A stretch of DNA of 64,000 nucleotides from an uncultured Collinsella sp. (lineage in GTDB: Bacteria > Actinomycetota > Coriobacteriia > Coriobacteriales > Coriobacteriaceae). The DNA is taken from positions 1-64,000 of the forward strand of contig CABRHX010000001.1 in NCBI GenBank assembly GCA_902470805.1, written 5' to 3'. Both the position numbers and the translations under genes were made by a program. The notes beneath the pieces were generated by a model. The model ran no database searches, had not been told where the DNA came from, and saw only the letters and a program-made list of their open reading frames with translations. Shown here one piece after another: positions 33,817 to 43,348 of this stretch (the first letter of the stretch is position 1; each line of letters begins with the position of its first letter).

Positions 33817-33853
33817 AAAAAGGCCCGGGTGCCGTGGGGCATCCGGGCCTTTG
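33817..33853 (-). terminator. Terminator of the S10-type ribosomal operon
   Basis: GGCCCGG.TGCC against GGCA.CCGGGCC forms a strong stem, followed on the minus strand by TTTTTCT. It lies 25 bp after the rplX stop and ends the operon there. Confidence 0.9.
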
Positions 33854-33878
33854 CTAGCAACTTGATGTTGCAGGCAGC

Positions 33879-34184
33879 TTAGAACTTGTGGCCGCACTTC
33901 TTGCAGACGCGCAGCTTGTTCTTGCCGTCCTTCTCGTGACCGACGCGGGTAACCTTACCGCACTCGGGGCAAACGAGATTGACGTTGGAGGCGTCGATAG
34001 GAGCCTCCTGCGAAACGATGCCGCCCTGCTGGTTGGCAGCGTTGGGCTTGACGGCCTTCTTGACGACCGAAACGCCCTCGACAACGACCTTGTTCTCGGC
34101 GGGGAGAGCACGCAGGACAACGCCCTGCTTGCCGCGATCCTTACCAGAGAGAACCTGGACCTTATCGCCCTTCTTGATATACAT
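33879..34184 (-). CDS. rplX: Ribosomal protein L24
   Basis: The 101-residue protein has the KOW motif of L24 ([19 protein letters not shown]) and a C-terminal zinc-ribbon-like pair [14 protein letters not shown], as in actinobacterial forms. It helps start 50S assembly. It is the last gene of this operon; rplE, rpsZ/rpsN, rpsH and the rest of the usual spc block do not follow. Confidence 0.97.
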   Translation of the reverse strand: MYIKKGDKVQVLSGKDRGKQGVVLRALPAENKVVVEGVSVVKKAVKPNAANQQGGIVSQEAPIDASNVNLVCPECGKVTRVGHEKDGKNKLRVCKKCGHKF

Positions 34185-34197
34185 ATATCTCCCCTAA

Positions 34198-34566
34198 CTA
34201 CAGGGTCTCGGGAGCGAGCGAGACGATCTTCATGTACTTCTTGTCACGAAGCTCGCGAGCGACAGGCCCGAAGATACGGGTGCCGACGGGCGAACCATCG
34301 TTGTTGATGACAACGCAGGCGTTCTCATCAAAGCGAATATAGGAGCCATCCTTGCGGCGGATCTCCTTAACGGTGCGAACGACGACGCAACGGACAACGT
34401 CCTTCTTCTTGACGTTGGCGCCAGGGGTAGCCTCCTGGACAGCACCGATGAACACATCGCCGATGCCTGCATAACGACGCTTGGAACCGCCAAGCACCTT
34501 GATGCAGCGAATCTTGCGAGCGCCGGAGTTGTCGGCGACGTTCAGCATGGTTTGCATCTGAATCAT
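34198..34566 (-). CDS. rplN: Ribosomal protein L14
   Basis: The 122-residue protein begins [19 protein letters not shown], typical of L14, which forms an intersubunit bridge. Length is the family norm. A structured 118-bp intergenic region precedes it, which is unusual inside this operon. Confidence 0.98.
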   Translation of the reverse strand: MIQMQTMLNVADNSGARKIRCIKVLGGSKRRYAGIGDVFIGAVQEATPGANVKKKDVVRCVVVRTVKEIRRKDGSYIRFDENACVVINNDGSPVGTRIFGPVARELRDKKYMKIVSLAPETL

Positions 34567-34684
34567 GGTAGATGTTCCTCCGAACTAAGAACCGAAGAGA
34601 GGTGCGCAGCCTTTACGCGGCCCGTGGTATGCAAGCCAGGCATACGCACATCTTCGGAAACGTACAAGTCGTAAGAGCGACTGC
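34567..34684 (-). ncRNA. Possible structured mRNA leader before rplN
   Basis: The rpsQ-rplN gap can fold as a closed multi-branch structure. An outer stem pairs CCGAAGA (34592-34598) with TCTTCGG (34650-34656), extended by GTGCG/CGCAC. Inside lie hairpin GTATGC/GCATAC (34627-34632 with 34640-34645) and a small GCC/GGC stem (34609-34611 with 34619-34621). This resembles a ribosomal-protein autoregulatory leader, but it is unproven. Confidence 0.35.
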
Positions 34685-34945
34685 TTATTTAGCACGCTCG
34701 ACGACCTCGATGAGGCGCCAACGCTTCATCTTGGACATAGGACGGGTCTCCATAACGCGGACGGTATCGCCCACGCCAGCCGTGCACTCCTCGTCGTGAG
34801 CGTGCAGCTTCTTGGAGCTGGTCATCATCTTGCCGTACTTGGGGTGACGCTTGCGCTCGGTGATGGTGACAACAATGGTCTTGGCACCGGAGACGGAGGT
34901 AACGACACCCGTACGGACCTTACGCGAGTTACGCGAATCAGTCAT
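34685..34945 (-). CDS. rpsQ: Ribosomal protein S17
   Basis: The 86-residue protein has the S17 OB-fold signature (GVVTSVSGAKTIVVTI, GDTVRVMETRPMSKMKRW). It binds 16S rRNA early in assembly. It is 16 bp after rpmC. Confidence 0.98.
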   Translation of the reverse strand: MTDSRNSRKVRTGVVTSVSGAKTIVVTITERKRHPKYGKMMTSSKKLHAHDEECTAGVGDTVRVMETRPMSKMKRWRLIEVVERAK

Positions 34946-34961
34946 GTTCTCTCCTTAGGTC

Positions 34962-35177
34962 CTACTCGGCGACAGCGGACTTCTCCGCTGCGATCTCGCG
35001 GGCGCGCTGCTCCGTGAGGACGCGAGCGATGTCCTTCTTCACGGTGTTGACGCGAGCGGTGTTGTCCAGCTGGCTGGTGGCCATCTGGAAACGAAGGTTA
35101 AAGAGCTCGGCGCGCATTTCCTTCAGCTTCTCAACGAGCTGAGCGTCCGAGAGCTCACGAATCTCTGCGGGCTTCAT
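34962..35177 (-). CDS. rpmC: Ribosomal protein L29
   Basis: The 71-residue protein begins [14 protein letters not shown] and carries the L29 motif LFNLRFQMATSQLDN. Its ATG overlaps the rplP stop codon (TAATG), implying translational coupling. It sits at the polypeptide exit tunnel. Confidence 0.98.
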   Translation of the reverse strand: MKPAEIRELSDAQLVEKLKEMRAELFNLRFQMATSQLDNTARVNTVKKDIARVLTEQRAREIAAEKSAVAE

Positions 35178-35680
35178 TAGTTCTCCTCCTTGGCGGCGGC
35201 GGCGTCCTCAGCAGCCCACTTGGCCTCGAGAGCGGCCTCCTCAGCCATCTCCTTCTCGATGCGCTGCTCAGCGTTCTTAGCAGCAACAATCTTGGTCTTG
35301 ATGGGGAGCTTGTGCTGCGCAAGACGCAGAGCCTCGCGAGCGACCTCCTCGGGAACACCCTTGACCTCGAACATGATGCGGCCGGGCTTGACGACGGCCA
35401 CCCACTCCTCGGGGTTACCCTTACCAGAACCCATGCGAGTCTCGGCAGGCTTCTTGGTGATGGGCTTATCGGGGAAGATCGTGATGTAGACACGACCGCC
35501 ACGCTTCATGTAGCGGGTCATGGCAATACGAGCGGCCTCGATCTGACGGTTGGTGATCCAATGGGCCTCGAGAGCCTGGATACCAAACTCGCCGAAATGC
35601 AGCTCGGTATTACCCTTGGCCTGGCCCTTCATGGAGCCACGCTGCACCTTGCGGTGAAGAATACGCTTAGGGGCAAGCAC
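35177..35680 (-). CDS. rplP: Ribosomal protein L16, C-terminally extended
   Basis: The 167-residue protein contains the L16 core ([34 protein letters not shown]). It is about 28 residues longer than the usual 137-140, with an Ala/Glu-rich tail (about 140-167). The start is GTG at 35680, overlapping the rpsC stop (TAGTG). Confidence 0.97.
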   Translation of the reverse strand: MLAPKRILHRKVQRGSMKGQAKGNTELHFGEFGIQALEAHWITNRQIEAARIAMTRYMKRGGRVYITIFPDKPITKKPAETRMGSGKGNPEEWVAVVKPGRIMFEVKGVPEEVAREALRLAQHKLPIKTKIVAAKNAEQRIEKEMAEEAALEAKWAAEDAAAAKEEN

Positions 35681-36390
35681 TACTGACCCCTCCTCTCGGA
35701 GTTACGACGACGAGGACGGGAAGAGCCCTCGAGTGCAGGGTTGGGAACAGGCTGGCCCGGGAGCTTCTCGCCCAGGTAGATCCAGACCTTCACGCCGCAA
35801 GCGCCCATGGTGGTGCTGGCGACAGCCGTGCCGTAGTCGATCTTGGCACGGAGGGTGTGCAGAGGCACGCGACCCTCGCGGTACCACTCACGACGGCCCA
35901 TCTCGGCACCGCCGAGACGACCGGAGCACTGGATACGGATGCCCTTAGCGCCGGCCTTGCGGGCAGACTGGACAGCCTTGCGCATAGCGCGACGGAAGGC
36001 AACGCGGCCCTCGAGCTGCTCGGCGATAGACTGAGCAACGAGGTTGGCGTCGAGCTCGGGGCGCTTGATCTCGACAACGTCGACGGAGAGCTGGCCCTTG
36101 GAGACGCCAGCGACCTTCTCGAGCTCGGTGCGGAGGGTATCGATCTCGGCACCCTTCTTACCGATGACAACGCCGGGGCGAGCGGTGAGGATGATGACCT
36201 TCACCTTGTCGCCAGCGCGCTCGATCTCGACGCGGGAGACAGCTGCGCGGGAAAGACGCTTCTCGAGGTACTTGCGGATCTCGAGATCGTTACCGAGGGT
36301 CTTAGCGTAATCCTTCTCTGCGAACCAGCGGGAGCGCCAGTTCTCGGTGATGCCAAGACGGAAGCCGGTGGGGTAGACTTTCTGACCCAT
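35680..36390 (-). CDS. rpsC: Ribosomal protein S3
   Basis: The 236-residue protein begins [18 protein letters not shown] and has the KH domain ([15 protein letters not shown]) plus the C-terminal S3 domain ([17 protein letters not shown]). It lines the mRNA entry channel. It lies 6 bp after rplV. Confidence 0.98.
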   Translation of the reverse strand: MGQKVYPTGFRLGITENWRSRWFAEKDYAKTLGNDLEIRKYLEKRLSRAAVSRVEIERAGDKVKVIILTARPGVVIGKKGAEIDTLRTELEKVAGVSKGQLSVDVVEIKRPELDANLVAQSIAEQLEGRVAFRRAMRKAVQSARKAGAKGIRIQCSGRLGGAEMGRREWYREGRVPLHTLRAKIDYGTAVASTTMGACGVKVWIYLGEKLPGQPVPNPALEGSSRPRRRNSERRGQ

Positions 36391-36396
36391 ACAGCT

Positions 36397-36768
36397 TTAC
36401 GCCTCCTTTCGAGGAGCAACGACGACGGTGATGTGGGAAGTACGCTTCAGAATGCGAGAAGCGGAACCCTTGGCGCGGGGACGGATGCGCTTAAGCGTCG
36501 GACCCTCGTCAACATAGGCAGCGGCGACAACCAGGTTGTCGGCACGCAGACCGTTGTTGTTCTCGGCGTTCGCAACGGCGGAACGGAGAACCTTCTCGAC
36601 ATCCACGGCGACGGCGCGGTCGCAGAAGTGGAGGATGTCGAAGGCCTGAGCGACAGGCTTGCGGCGGATCAGATCGACCACCAGGCGGGCCTTACTGGGG
36701 GAAACACGCACGTACTTAGCGACGGCGCGAACCTCGGTGGCCTCAGTTTCAATAGACTTAGTTGCCAT
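36397..36768 (-). CDS. rplV: Ribosomal protein L22
   Basis: The 123-residue protein has the L22 pattern ([36 protein letters not shown]) with a short N-terminal extension. L22 lines the exit tunnel; its loop is a macrolide-resistance site, with no change that stands out here. Confidence 0.98.
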   Translation of the reverse strand: MATKSIETEATEVRAVAKYVRVSPSKARLVVDLIRRKPVAQAFDILHFCDRAVAVDVEKVLRSAVANAENNNGLRADNLVVAAAYVDEGPTLKRIRPRAKGSASRILKRTSHITVVVAPRKEA

Positions 36769-36782
36769 TTACGGTTAACCCC

Positions 36783-37043
36783 CTATTTGGCCTTGTGGCC
36801 ACGGAACGTACGAGTCGGCGCGAACTCGCCGAGCTTGTGACCAACCATGGACTCGGTAACATACACGGGCACATGCTTGCGGCCGTCGTGGACGGCGATG
36901 GTGTGACCAACCATCTCGGGGAAGATGGTGGACGCGCGGGACCAGGTCTTCACGACGTCCTTCTTGCCAGCCTCGTTCATCGCGGTGATACGCGAGAGAA
37001 GGCGAGTCTCCACGAACGGGCCCTTTTTGAGACTTCTGCTCAT
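36783..37043 (-). CDS. rpsS: Ribosomal protein S19
   Basis: The 86-residue protein begins [12 protein letters not shown] and contains [17 protein letters not shown] and [16 protein letters not shown], all typical of S19 in the 30S head. Confidence 0.98.
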   Translation of the reverse strand: MSRSLKKGPFVETRLLSRITAMNEAGKKDVVKTWSRASTIFPEMVGHTIAVHDGRKHVPVYVTESMVGHKLGEFAPTRTFRGHKAK

Positions 37044-37075
37044 AAGTGCTTTCTCCTAAAACTCGGTATCCGAAA

Positions 37076-37906
37076 TTACTTCTTACGGCGACGAATGATG
37101 TGCTGGTTCGAGACCTTCTTCTTCTTGCGCGTACGAAGGCCCTTCGTCGGCTTACCCCAGGGGGTAACGGAGGGACGACCAGAGGTGTGGTTCTTGCCCT
37201 CGCCACCGCCGTGCGGGTGGTCGACAGGGTTCATGACGGTACCGCGGACGGTCGGGCGCACGTTCATGTGACGCTTACGGCCGGCCTTGCCGATGACGAT
37301 GTTGGAGTGATCGGCGTTGCCGACCTCACCGACGGTGGCGCGGCAGGTAACGAGGATGCGGCGCATCTCGGAGGAAGGCATACGGACGATGGCGTACTTG
37401 CCCTCCTTACCCATCAGCTGGCAGGAGTTACCGGCGGAACGGGCGATAGCAGCGCCCTTGCCCGGCTGGAACTCGACGGCGTGGATGAGCGTACCGACGG
37501 GGATGTCGGCGAGGGGCAGAGCGTTGCCCGGCTTGATGTCGGCGTCAGAACCGGACATGATGGTCTGACCGACCTCGAGACCCTTGGGGGCCAGGATGTA
37601 GCGCTTCTCACCGTCAGCGTAGTGCAGCAGAGCGATGCGAGCGGAACGGTTCGGATCGTACTCGATCGTGGCAACCTTGGCGGGCACGCCGTCCTTGTTG
37701 CGCTTGAAGTCGATCACGCGATAACGACGCTTCACGCCGCCGCCCTGGTGGCGGGTGGTGATGCGGCCGTTGTTGTTACGACCGGCCTTCTTGGGCAGGG
37801 GCTCGAGAAGAGACTTCTCGGGCTTGGTGCAGGTGATCTCGGAGAAGTCGGAGATCGTCTGCCAACGCCTACCAGCGGAGGTCGGCTTAAGGTGCTTTAC
37901 AGCCAT
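37076..37906 (-). CDS. rplB: Ribosomal protein L2
   Basis: The 276-residue protein carries L2 signatures ([29 protein letters not shown] near the peptidyl-transferase-contacting loop). The ATG at 37906 follows GAAAGGGATTGTA; upstream ATGs lie in the leader. The preceding gap to rplW is 179 bp and contains a terminator-like hairpin and a possible new promoter. Confidence 0.98.
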   Translation of the reverse strand: MAVKHLKPTSAGRRWQTISDFSEITCTKPEKSLLEPLPKKAGRNNNGRITTRHQGGGVKRRYRVIDFKRNKDGVPAKVATIEYDPNRSARIALLHYADGEKRYILAPKGLEVGQTIMSGSDADIKPGNALPLADIPVGTLIHAVEFQPGKGAAIARSAGNSCQLMGKEGKYAIVRMPSSEMRRILVTCRATVGEVGNADHSNIVIGKAGRKRHMNVRPTVRGTVMNPVDHPHGGGEGKNHTSGRPSVTPWGKPTKGLRTRKKKKVSNQHIIRRRKK

Positions 37907-38085
37907 TACAATCCCTTTCAATAGGAATCCGTTAGCCATCGCAGACAGGGATTCGAGGTTCTGCCTCGGGTGCGATGACACCGGACGTATACACGGTTCC
38001 GGGCGTGTCCATTTTATACGCCCAAAACCTTGAGCTCCCGCCTCCCCTATTTGGGAGGCATGAGCTCACTCAACAGCAGCGAGTC
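37907..38085 (-). promoter_or_regulatory. rplW-rplB gap with attenuator-like hairpin and leader
   Basis: On the minus strand a hairpin at 38032-38067 (GAGCTC and GCCTCCC paired with GGGAGGC and GAGCTC) is followed by AAGGTTTTGG. Then comes a TATAAAAT hexamer near 38011-38018 and a second hairpin closed by CATCGCA/TGCGATG (37938-37944 with 37972-37978). Together they look like an internal terminator, a promoter and a structured leader that could adjust rplB expression separately from rplC-rplD-rplW. Confidence 0.45.
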
Positions 38086-38373
38086 TTAGGCCTGGTTGCC
38101 AAAGACCTCGATGGTGTCGCCCTCGGCCAGCGTGACGATGGCCTTCTTCCAAGAACGGGTCTTGCCGGCGACATAGCGCACGCGCTTGGTCTTGGGCTTG
38201 ACCGTCAGGGTGTTCACGCGAACGACCTTGACGCCGAAGATCTCCTCGACAGCGTCCTTGATCTGATACTTGTTAGCATCCTTGGCGACCTCGAACGTAT
38301 ACTTGTTCAGCTCCATGCCGGAGAAGGAACGCTCGGACACGATCGGACGGATGATGATCTCGTGGGCGGTCAT
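38086..38373 (-). CDS. rplW: Ribosomal protein L23
   Basis: The 95-residue protein has the L23 pattern (IIIRPIVSERSFSGMELNKYTF, VNTLTVKPKTKRVRY). It sits at the exit tunnel and docks SRP and trigger factor. Its start abuts the rplD stop. Confidence 0.97.
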   Translation of the reverse strand: MTAHEIIIRPIVSERSFSGMELNKYTFEVAKDANKYQIKDAVEEIFGVKVVRVNTLTVKPKTKRVRYVAGKTRSWKKAIVTLAEGDTIEVFGNQA

Positions 38374-39000
38374 TTATGCAAGCACCTCCCCGAAGTGAGC
38401 GGCGATGTCGGCGGGCATCAGCACAGCGTTGTTGTTGACGAGATCGTAGGTGTTGGCCTCGTCAGCGGTGATGATGAACGTCTTGGGAATGTTGCGGAAC
38501 GACAGGTAGGCGTTGACGTCCTCATCGCGAACGATGATGGTCAGACGCTTGCCCTCAAGGCCGAGAGCCTTGAGCATGGCGACGGCAGCCTTGGTGGAAG
38601 GCTTCTCGAAGCCGTAGTCGTCGACGAGCACGAGCTCGCCATCGGCCAGCTTGGCGGACAGCGCGGAGCGCATAGCCAGCTTGACCTCCTTGTTGTTCAT
38701 ACGCTTGGCGTAGGAACGGGGCTTGGGGGCGAAGACAACGCCACCGTGACGCCACTGGGCAGCACGGATGGAACCCTGGCGGGCACGGCCGGTGCCCTTC
38801 TGACGCCAAGGCTTCTTGCCGCCACCGGAAACCTCAGAGCGGCCCTTAGCGGACTGGGTGCCCTGACGCCAAGAGGCCATCTGGCACTTGACGATGTGGT
38901 GCATAACGTGGATGTTCGGCTCGATGCCGTACACCTCAGCGGCGAGCTCGGCCTCGGCGGCCTTCTTGCCCTCGCTGTTCTTTACTTCAAACTTTGCCAT
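38374..39000 (-). CDS. rplD: Ribosomal protein L4
   Basis: The 208-residue protein shows L4 signatures (SGGGKKPWRQKGTGRARQGS, PKPRSYAKRMNNKE). L4 represses the S10 operon in some bacteria. It lies 46 bp after rplC. Confidence 0.98.
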   Translation of the reverse strand: MAKFEVKNSEGKKAAEAELAAEVYGIEPNIHVMHHIVKCQMASWRQGTQSAKGRSEVSGGGKKPWRQKGTGRARQGSIRAAQWRHGGVVFAPKPRSYAKRMNNKEVKLAMRSALSAKLADGELVLVDDYGFEKPSTKAAVAMLKALGLEGKRLTIIVRDEDVNAYLSFRNIPKTFIITADEANTYDLVNNNAVLMPADIAAHFGEVLA

Positions 39001-39046
39001 TTAAGTGTTCTCCTTGGTATGACGCTGGGCTAAATGGGCTGGGCCC

Positions 39047-39667
39047 TTAGGCCATACGGATGGCGACGAGACCATTCTTGGCACCCGGGACAGCGCCCTT
39101 GACCAAGATGAGGTTCTGCTCGGCATCGATGCGGACAACGGAAAGGTTCTTGACGGTAACGCGCTCGTTACCCATGTGACCGGCCATCTTGACGCCCTTG
39201 AGGACGCGCGCAGGATAGGCGCACTGACCGATAGAACCGGGGTGACGCTGGAAGTGAGAACCATGCGTCATAGGACCGCGGCGCTGACCCCAGCGCTTGA
39301 TGCGACCCTGGAAGCCCTTACCCTTGGAGGTACCGATGACGTCGACCTTCTCGACATCAGCGAAATCAGCGACGGTGACGACCTCGCCGACCTTGTGCTC
39401 CTCGCCGTTCTCGACGCGGACCTCACGAAGGAAACGGACAGGCTCGACGCCAGCCTTAGCGAAGTGACCAGCCATGGGCTTGTTCACGTTCTTGGCCTTG
39501 ATGTCGCCGAAACCGATCTGGACGGCGTCATAGCCGTCGGTTGCCTGAGTTTTAACCTGCGAGACAGCGCAGGGGCCAGCCTGGATGACCGTGACGGGAA
39601 CGACGTTGTCGTCCTCGTCCCAAACCTGGGTCATGCCAATCTTGCGGCCGAGAATCATGCTGATCAA
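39047..39667 (-). CDS. rplC: Ribosomal protein L3
   Basis: The 206-residue protein contains [20 protein letters not shown] and the L3 signature around [20 protein letters not shown]. It is first in this operon, where rpsJ usually stands. Two starts are possible: TTG at 39667 (GGGA seven bases upstream) or ATG at 39658; spacing favours TTG, and TTG starts also occur at rpsJ and rpsL here. Confidence 0.96.
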   Translation of the reverse strand: MISMILGRKIGMTQVWDEDDNVVPVTVIQAGPCAVSQVKTQATDGYDAVQIGFGDIKAKNVNKPMAGHFAKAGVEPVRFLREVRVENGEEHKVGEVVTVADFADVEKVDVIGTSKGKGFQGRIKRWGQRRGPMTHGSHFQRHPGSIGQCAYPARVLKGVKMAGHMGNERVTVKNLSVVRIDAEQNLILVKGAVPGAKNGLVAIRMA

Positions 39668-39919
39668 GATATGATCCCAACTCTCGCGTGGTCTTGGGAC
39701 AATGCGTACACCACCGAGCGTACGCCCCTAGAGGACCACTACTTACACGACGTGCTCCCCAGCCTTGTATTACGTCTGGACTACCTGACAACCCTATTAA
39801 GCAGGCATTTTGTCCAGCCAGAATACTCCCCTGGTTTCACACAGCTGTTTAGTATACACGGCTGCGGGCGTATCCATCGAGATTCATATTTCACTCACAT
39901 TGTTTACGCAAGTAAAGTG

Positions 39920-40098
39920 CGTGGCACGTTCCCAGTGTGCGGCGGAGGGGGCGCGCCTGAGACATATTAAGGTTGCTGCTCTACAGTCCTGCTCACGACG
40001 GAGAGCACATTAAGTGCTCTCCTGTTCGTGCGGAACTCGCGACAACCTTAATATGTCTCAGGCCCGCCCCCTCCGCCGCACACTGGGAACGCCACGTT
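39920..40098. repeat. Palindromic repeat element, copy B
   Basis: The 67-nt core 39976-40042 is the inverse of 2041-2107. It is flanked by long inverted arms (39931-39975 and 40043-40087, differing at one position and extending imperfectly to about 39920 and 40098). The arm sequence (with TGAGACATATTAAGG) is unrelated to the arms of copy A. It lies just after the histidine phosphatase stop, upstream of the rplC leader. The rest of 39668-40125 holds no gene; a TATACT hexamer on the minus strand at 39855-39850 may belong to the ribosomal operon promoter. Confidence 0.85.
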
Positions 40099-40125
40099 GA
40101 TGTCTGCTAAACCTTGCTCGTTCAG

Positions 40126-40746
40126 CTAATTACTTTGTTGGGGATCCACAATTTGCTGCAAGGTAAACTTGCATTGGGGCGTATCGTCCTCTTCTCGCGC
40201 CTCATCGAAATCGAAGATCATGATGGCGCAGTTGGGGAGTTTTGTTGGGAGCTCGAAGCCCTCTGGGGCTGCAGCCTTGATGAATTGGCGGCTGGCGCTG
40301 CCGTGGCTTACTGCTAGGAAGGTTTCGATGCCCTCGGAGCCCATGATATTGGTAAGCGCATCCACCATACGTTCTTGCAGCGCCTGGCTTCCTTCTCCTC
40401 CGAAGGGGACCAGGTCCTCGCCCGGATCCCAGACGTCGGTGGGCAGGGCGTCGTGGGGGCCTTCTTCGAAGGTGCCGTAGCAGCGCTCGATGATGCCTTC
40501 GCAGGGCTCGGCTGCTGCGTCCGGGCCGAGGAGCTCGCATGCGACGAGCTGAGCTGTGTCCATGGCTCGGCCTAAGGGCGAAGAGACCACTTTGTCGGGG
40601 ACGACGCCGTGGGCTTTGAGCCATGCGGCTGCCATCCCGGCTTGCTGACGGCCTAAGTCGGTGAGCGGTGAATCGCAGCGGCCCTGGACCAGCTTTTTGA
40701 CGTTGAACTCCGTCTGACCGTGACGGAGTAGATACAGCTTCTTCAT
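40126..40746 (-). CDS. Histidine phosphatase family protein
   Basis: This 206-residue protein belongs to the phosphoglycerate-mutase-like branch. It begins MKKLYLLRHGQTEFN with the catalytic histidine in RHG, followed by SPLTDLGRQQA; the second catalytic histidine is in LAVSHGSASRQF. It is likely a broad phosphatase (for example of sugar phosphates or nucleotides) rather than glycolytic Gpm. It stands alone between a cation transporter and the ribosomal operon. Confidence 0.9.
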   Translation of the reverse strand: MKKLYLLRHGQTEFNVKKLVQGRCDSPLTDLGRQQAGMAAAWLKAHGVVPDKVVSSPLGRAMDTAQLVACELLGPDAAAEPCEGIIERCYGTFEEGPHDALPTDVWDPGEDLVPFGGEGSQALQERMVDALTNIMGSEGIETFLAVSHGSASRQFIKAAAPEGFELPTKLPNCAIMIFDFDEAREEDDTPQCKFTLQQIVDPQQSN

Positions 40747-40785
40747 GCTCTCCCCTTCTGCATAACCTGCTTTGCCGGCACAGCC

Positions 40786-41946
40786 TTACTCGTGGGTATG
40801 CCCTACGTAGTCTTCGTCGATCGTAATCTTGGCAATCGACTTGGGATATTCCGATTCGACCCGTTGTGCCAGCGCGTGCTTTACGTCTTCGGCACTCATC
40901 TGCAGATCCGAGGGACGCACGCAGTCAAAGATCACGTTGGTGTGCGTAGGACCCGGCACACAGCGTAGATCATGAATCGAGAGGCGGTTATCGATCTCCT
41001 GAGCCATTGCGTTGATACGCAGGCGCATGCTCGCCAGCTTGGGGTCATCGGTCACGATGGGGTCGTAGTGAAGTGTGACAATCATGCCGTCTTCGTTCCT
41101 AAACGACTGCTCGATGTTATCGAGCGTGTCGTGACTTTCCAGCGGGCTGGCCTCGGCCGCCATCTCGGCGTGCGCACTTGCAAACTTCCTGCCCGGGCCG
41201 TAGTCGTGAACCATCAAATCGTGAACGCCCAAAACGCCGGGATAGCTCATGATCTTGTCTCGAATGTGCTTGACCAGCTTAGGATCGGGTGACTGGCCCA
41301 AAAGCGGGCTTACCGTATCTTGAATAAGTTCAAGGCCGCTCCAGCCAATATAGGCGCCAACGGCAAGGCCAACCCATGCGTCAAGATTGATGTGCGTCAC
41401 CTGCGAAACAATCGCACATGCCAGCACGGCGCCTGTGGCAAGGACATCGTTCTTGGAATCCTGCGCGGTCGCATGCAGCGTCTCGGACTCAATGCGATCG
41501 CCGAGCTTTTGGTTGAGGGCCGCCATCCACAGCTTTACAACCATCGAAAGTGCCAGGACTGCCACCAGGGCAAGCGAGAACTCGACAGGCTCCGGGTTGA
41601 CAATACGCTCCACCGAGGACTTCACCAGTTCGATGCCAATAAGCAGCACGAGCGCCGCCACGACCAAACCCGAGAGATACTCGTAGCGACCGTGGCCGTA
41701 AGGATGCTCGGGGTCGGCCGGCTTGCTCGCCAGCTTAAAGCCCAGCACGCTCACGATATTCGAGCTGGCATCGGACAGGTTGTTCATGGCATCCGCCACA
41801 ATCGAAACCGATCCCGACAGCACACCAATTGCGCCCTTCGCAGCACAAAGCGCAACATTAGCGAGAATACACACCATGCCCGTCAACGTGCCCACGCGCG
41901 CACGGTCGCCCTGCGCACGACGAACGATCCACTCGACCATCTTCAT
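40786..41946 (-). CDS. Cation diffusion facilitator transporter
   Basis: This 386-residue protein has about six membrane helices (1-220) and a C-terminal cytoplasmic domain (about 225-386) with extra length. The TM2 metal site reads ADAMNNLSDASSN and the TM5 site reads TAQDSKNDVLATG. Asn in place of the His common in zinc transporters points to the manganese-type CDF group. It is probably an efflux pump for Mn(II) or a related divalent metal. No metal-responsive site was recognised upstream. Confidence 0.88.
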   Translation of the reverse strand: MKMVEWIVRRAQGDRARVGTLTGMVCILANVALCAAKGAIGVLSGSVSIVADAMNNLSDASSNIVSVLGFKLASKPADPEHPYGHGRYEYLSGLVVAALVLLIGIELVKSSVERIVNPEPVEFSLALVAVLALSMVVKLWMAALNQKLGDRIESETLHATAQDSKNDVLATGAVLACAIVSQVTHINLDAWVGLAVGAYIGWSGLELIQDTVSPLLGQSPDPKLVKHIRDKIMSYPGVLGVHDLMVHDYGPGRKFASAHAEMAAEASPLESHDTLDNIEQSFRNEDGMIVTLHYDPIVTDDPKLASMRLRINAMAQEIDNRLSIHDLRCVPGPTHTNVIFDCVRPSDLQMSAEDVKHALAQRVESEYPKSIAKITIDEDYVGHTHE

Positions 41947-42021
41947 CAGCCCCCACGGTACTGCCTATATATATCTATTGCTCAAACGGATTGTAGTGTA
42001 GCCACTTTGTCCTTCAGATAC

Positions 42022-42055
42022 AAAAAAGGCCACAACCCACACGGGCCACGGCCTT
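42022..42055 (-). terminator. Terminator after the PTS EIIC gene
   Basis: AAGGCC (42026-42031) pairs with GGCCTT (42050-42055), with an inner CCC/GGG pair. On the minus strand TTTTTTG follows. It ends the long fatty-acid/PTS transcript or the PTS gene alone. Confidence 0.8.
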
Positions 42056-42093
42056 GGAATATGGCAAAGGAATCGTCCTTGTGTCGCACAGGT

Positions 42094-43308
42094 TTACGCG
42101 CTTACTTCGGCCACGCTCTTCGAGGTTTCGGGTGAATCGGCTCCGTCCCCCGTCGTCTGTCCCTTCGCCGGCACCACGCCAAAGCAGTAGCTCAGCGCCG
42201 CAGACACCGCAAATGCCACACCGCCGGCAGCGCAGCACCACAGCAGGTTCGAGATGCCGCCCGTGGCAAAGCCAATGACCATAAGGACATTCGTCATGCC
42301 GATGGTATAGGCCGTAACGTGGCCCACGGCCGCAACAAGGCCTCCGACGGCGCCGCCAATGGCCATGCACGTCAGGCACCTGCCATATTTAAAGCCGCAA
42401 CCGTACAGCGCCGGCTCGCTTACGCCGCCAAGAACACCCGAGATTGAATAGCCCAGCATGAGCGCCTTCTCGTCCTTATCCGCAACGCGAAGCGACGCGC
42501 CAAAGGGCATGCCCCAAACGGCGAACGTTGCCATCGTCGCGGCGATCAGGATGCACGAATCCGTTCCCACACTCATAAACTGCGCATAGGCGAGCGATAG
42601 GACAACGTTGCTGACGCCGGCGATCTTTAGGAACTCCCAGCCCGCAGCAAGCCCCATGAGCGTGAGCAGCGACACGATGCCACCGGAATTGCCAAGCATA
42701 AACATAAGCTGGCCCAACAGCATGCCCAGATAGCTGCCCGCCGGTGCCGTAATACACAGCGAAACCGGAACCATGACAAGCATGGTCGCAAACGGAACAA
42801 ACGAAAACGCCACGGCCCTAGGGATAACGCGCTTAAAGAAACACTCCACTCGCCATAGCACAGGCACCGAAAGGAGAACTGGAATAACAGTCGTCGTGTA
42901 ATCGTTGACCGGCGCGGGAAGCAGACCATACACGGAAGTCATCGATGCCCCCGTCGTCGATGCGGCATCGACGAGCTTGAGCAGATCGGGCGCAATCAAT
43001 ACGCCGCCCAGCATCATACCCAGCTGCTCCGAGCAACCGAGCTGGCGGGCGGCCGCCCAACCAAGATAGATGGGCAAAAAGTAGTAGCCGGCGTTATAGA
43101 GCCAACTGTAGAACAGGCGATAGATTTCGGAATCGGCAGACCACAGGCCCAGCATGCCTTCGCCCATAATGACGGCGACGGTGCGGAACAACGCCGCGCA
43201 GACAATAAACGGCAGCGCCGACATCATGCTTTTGGACAGATAATCGACCACGGCCATGGCGTTTGATGAAACCGACGTTGTAAACGAGGTGTTAGAAACT
43301 TGTAGCAT
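42094..43308 (-). CDS. PTS EIIC permease domain, stand-alone
   Basis: The 404-residue membrane protein is a glucose/sucrose-superfamily EIIC. It has about ten hydrophobic segments and the signature GVSEPALYG (about 305) that forms part of the sugar-binding site. There is no EIIB or EIIA domain at either end and none next door, so it must use partners encoded elsewhere. AAAGGCGTTCC precedes the ATG at 43308. It follows accDA by 40 bp on the same strand, an odd neighbour for fatty-acid genes. The sugar cannot be told. Confidence 0.85.
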   Translation of the reverse strand: MLQVSNTSFTTSVSSNAMAVVDYLSKSMMSALPFIVCAALFRTVAVIMGEGMLGLWSADSEIYRLFYSWLYNAGYYFLPIYLGWAAARQLGCSEQLGMMLGGVLIAPDLLKLVDAASTTGASMTSVYGLLPAPVNDYTTTVIPVLLSVPVLWRVECFFKRVIPRAVAFSFVPFATMLVMVPVSLCITAPAGSYLGMLLGQLMFMLGNSGGIVSLLTLMGLAAGWEFLKIAGVSNVVLSLAYAQFMSVGTDSCILIAATMATFAVWGMPFGASLRVADKDEKALMLGYSISGVLGGVSEPALYGCGFKYGRCLTCMAIGGAVGGLVAAVGHVTAYTIGMTNVLMVIGFATGGISNLLWCCAAGGVAFAVSAALSYCFGVVPAKGQTTGDGADSPETSKSVAEVSA

Positions 43309-43348
43309 GGAACGCCTTTCCCAATATGACATGCGGGCTGTCCCTTTG

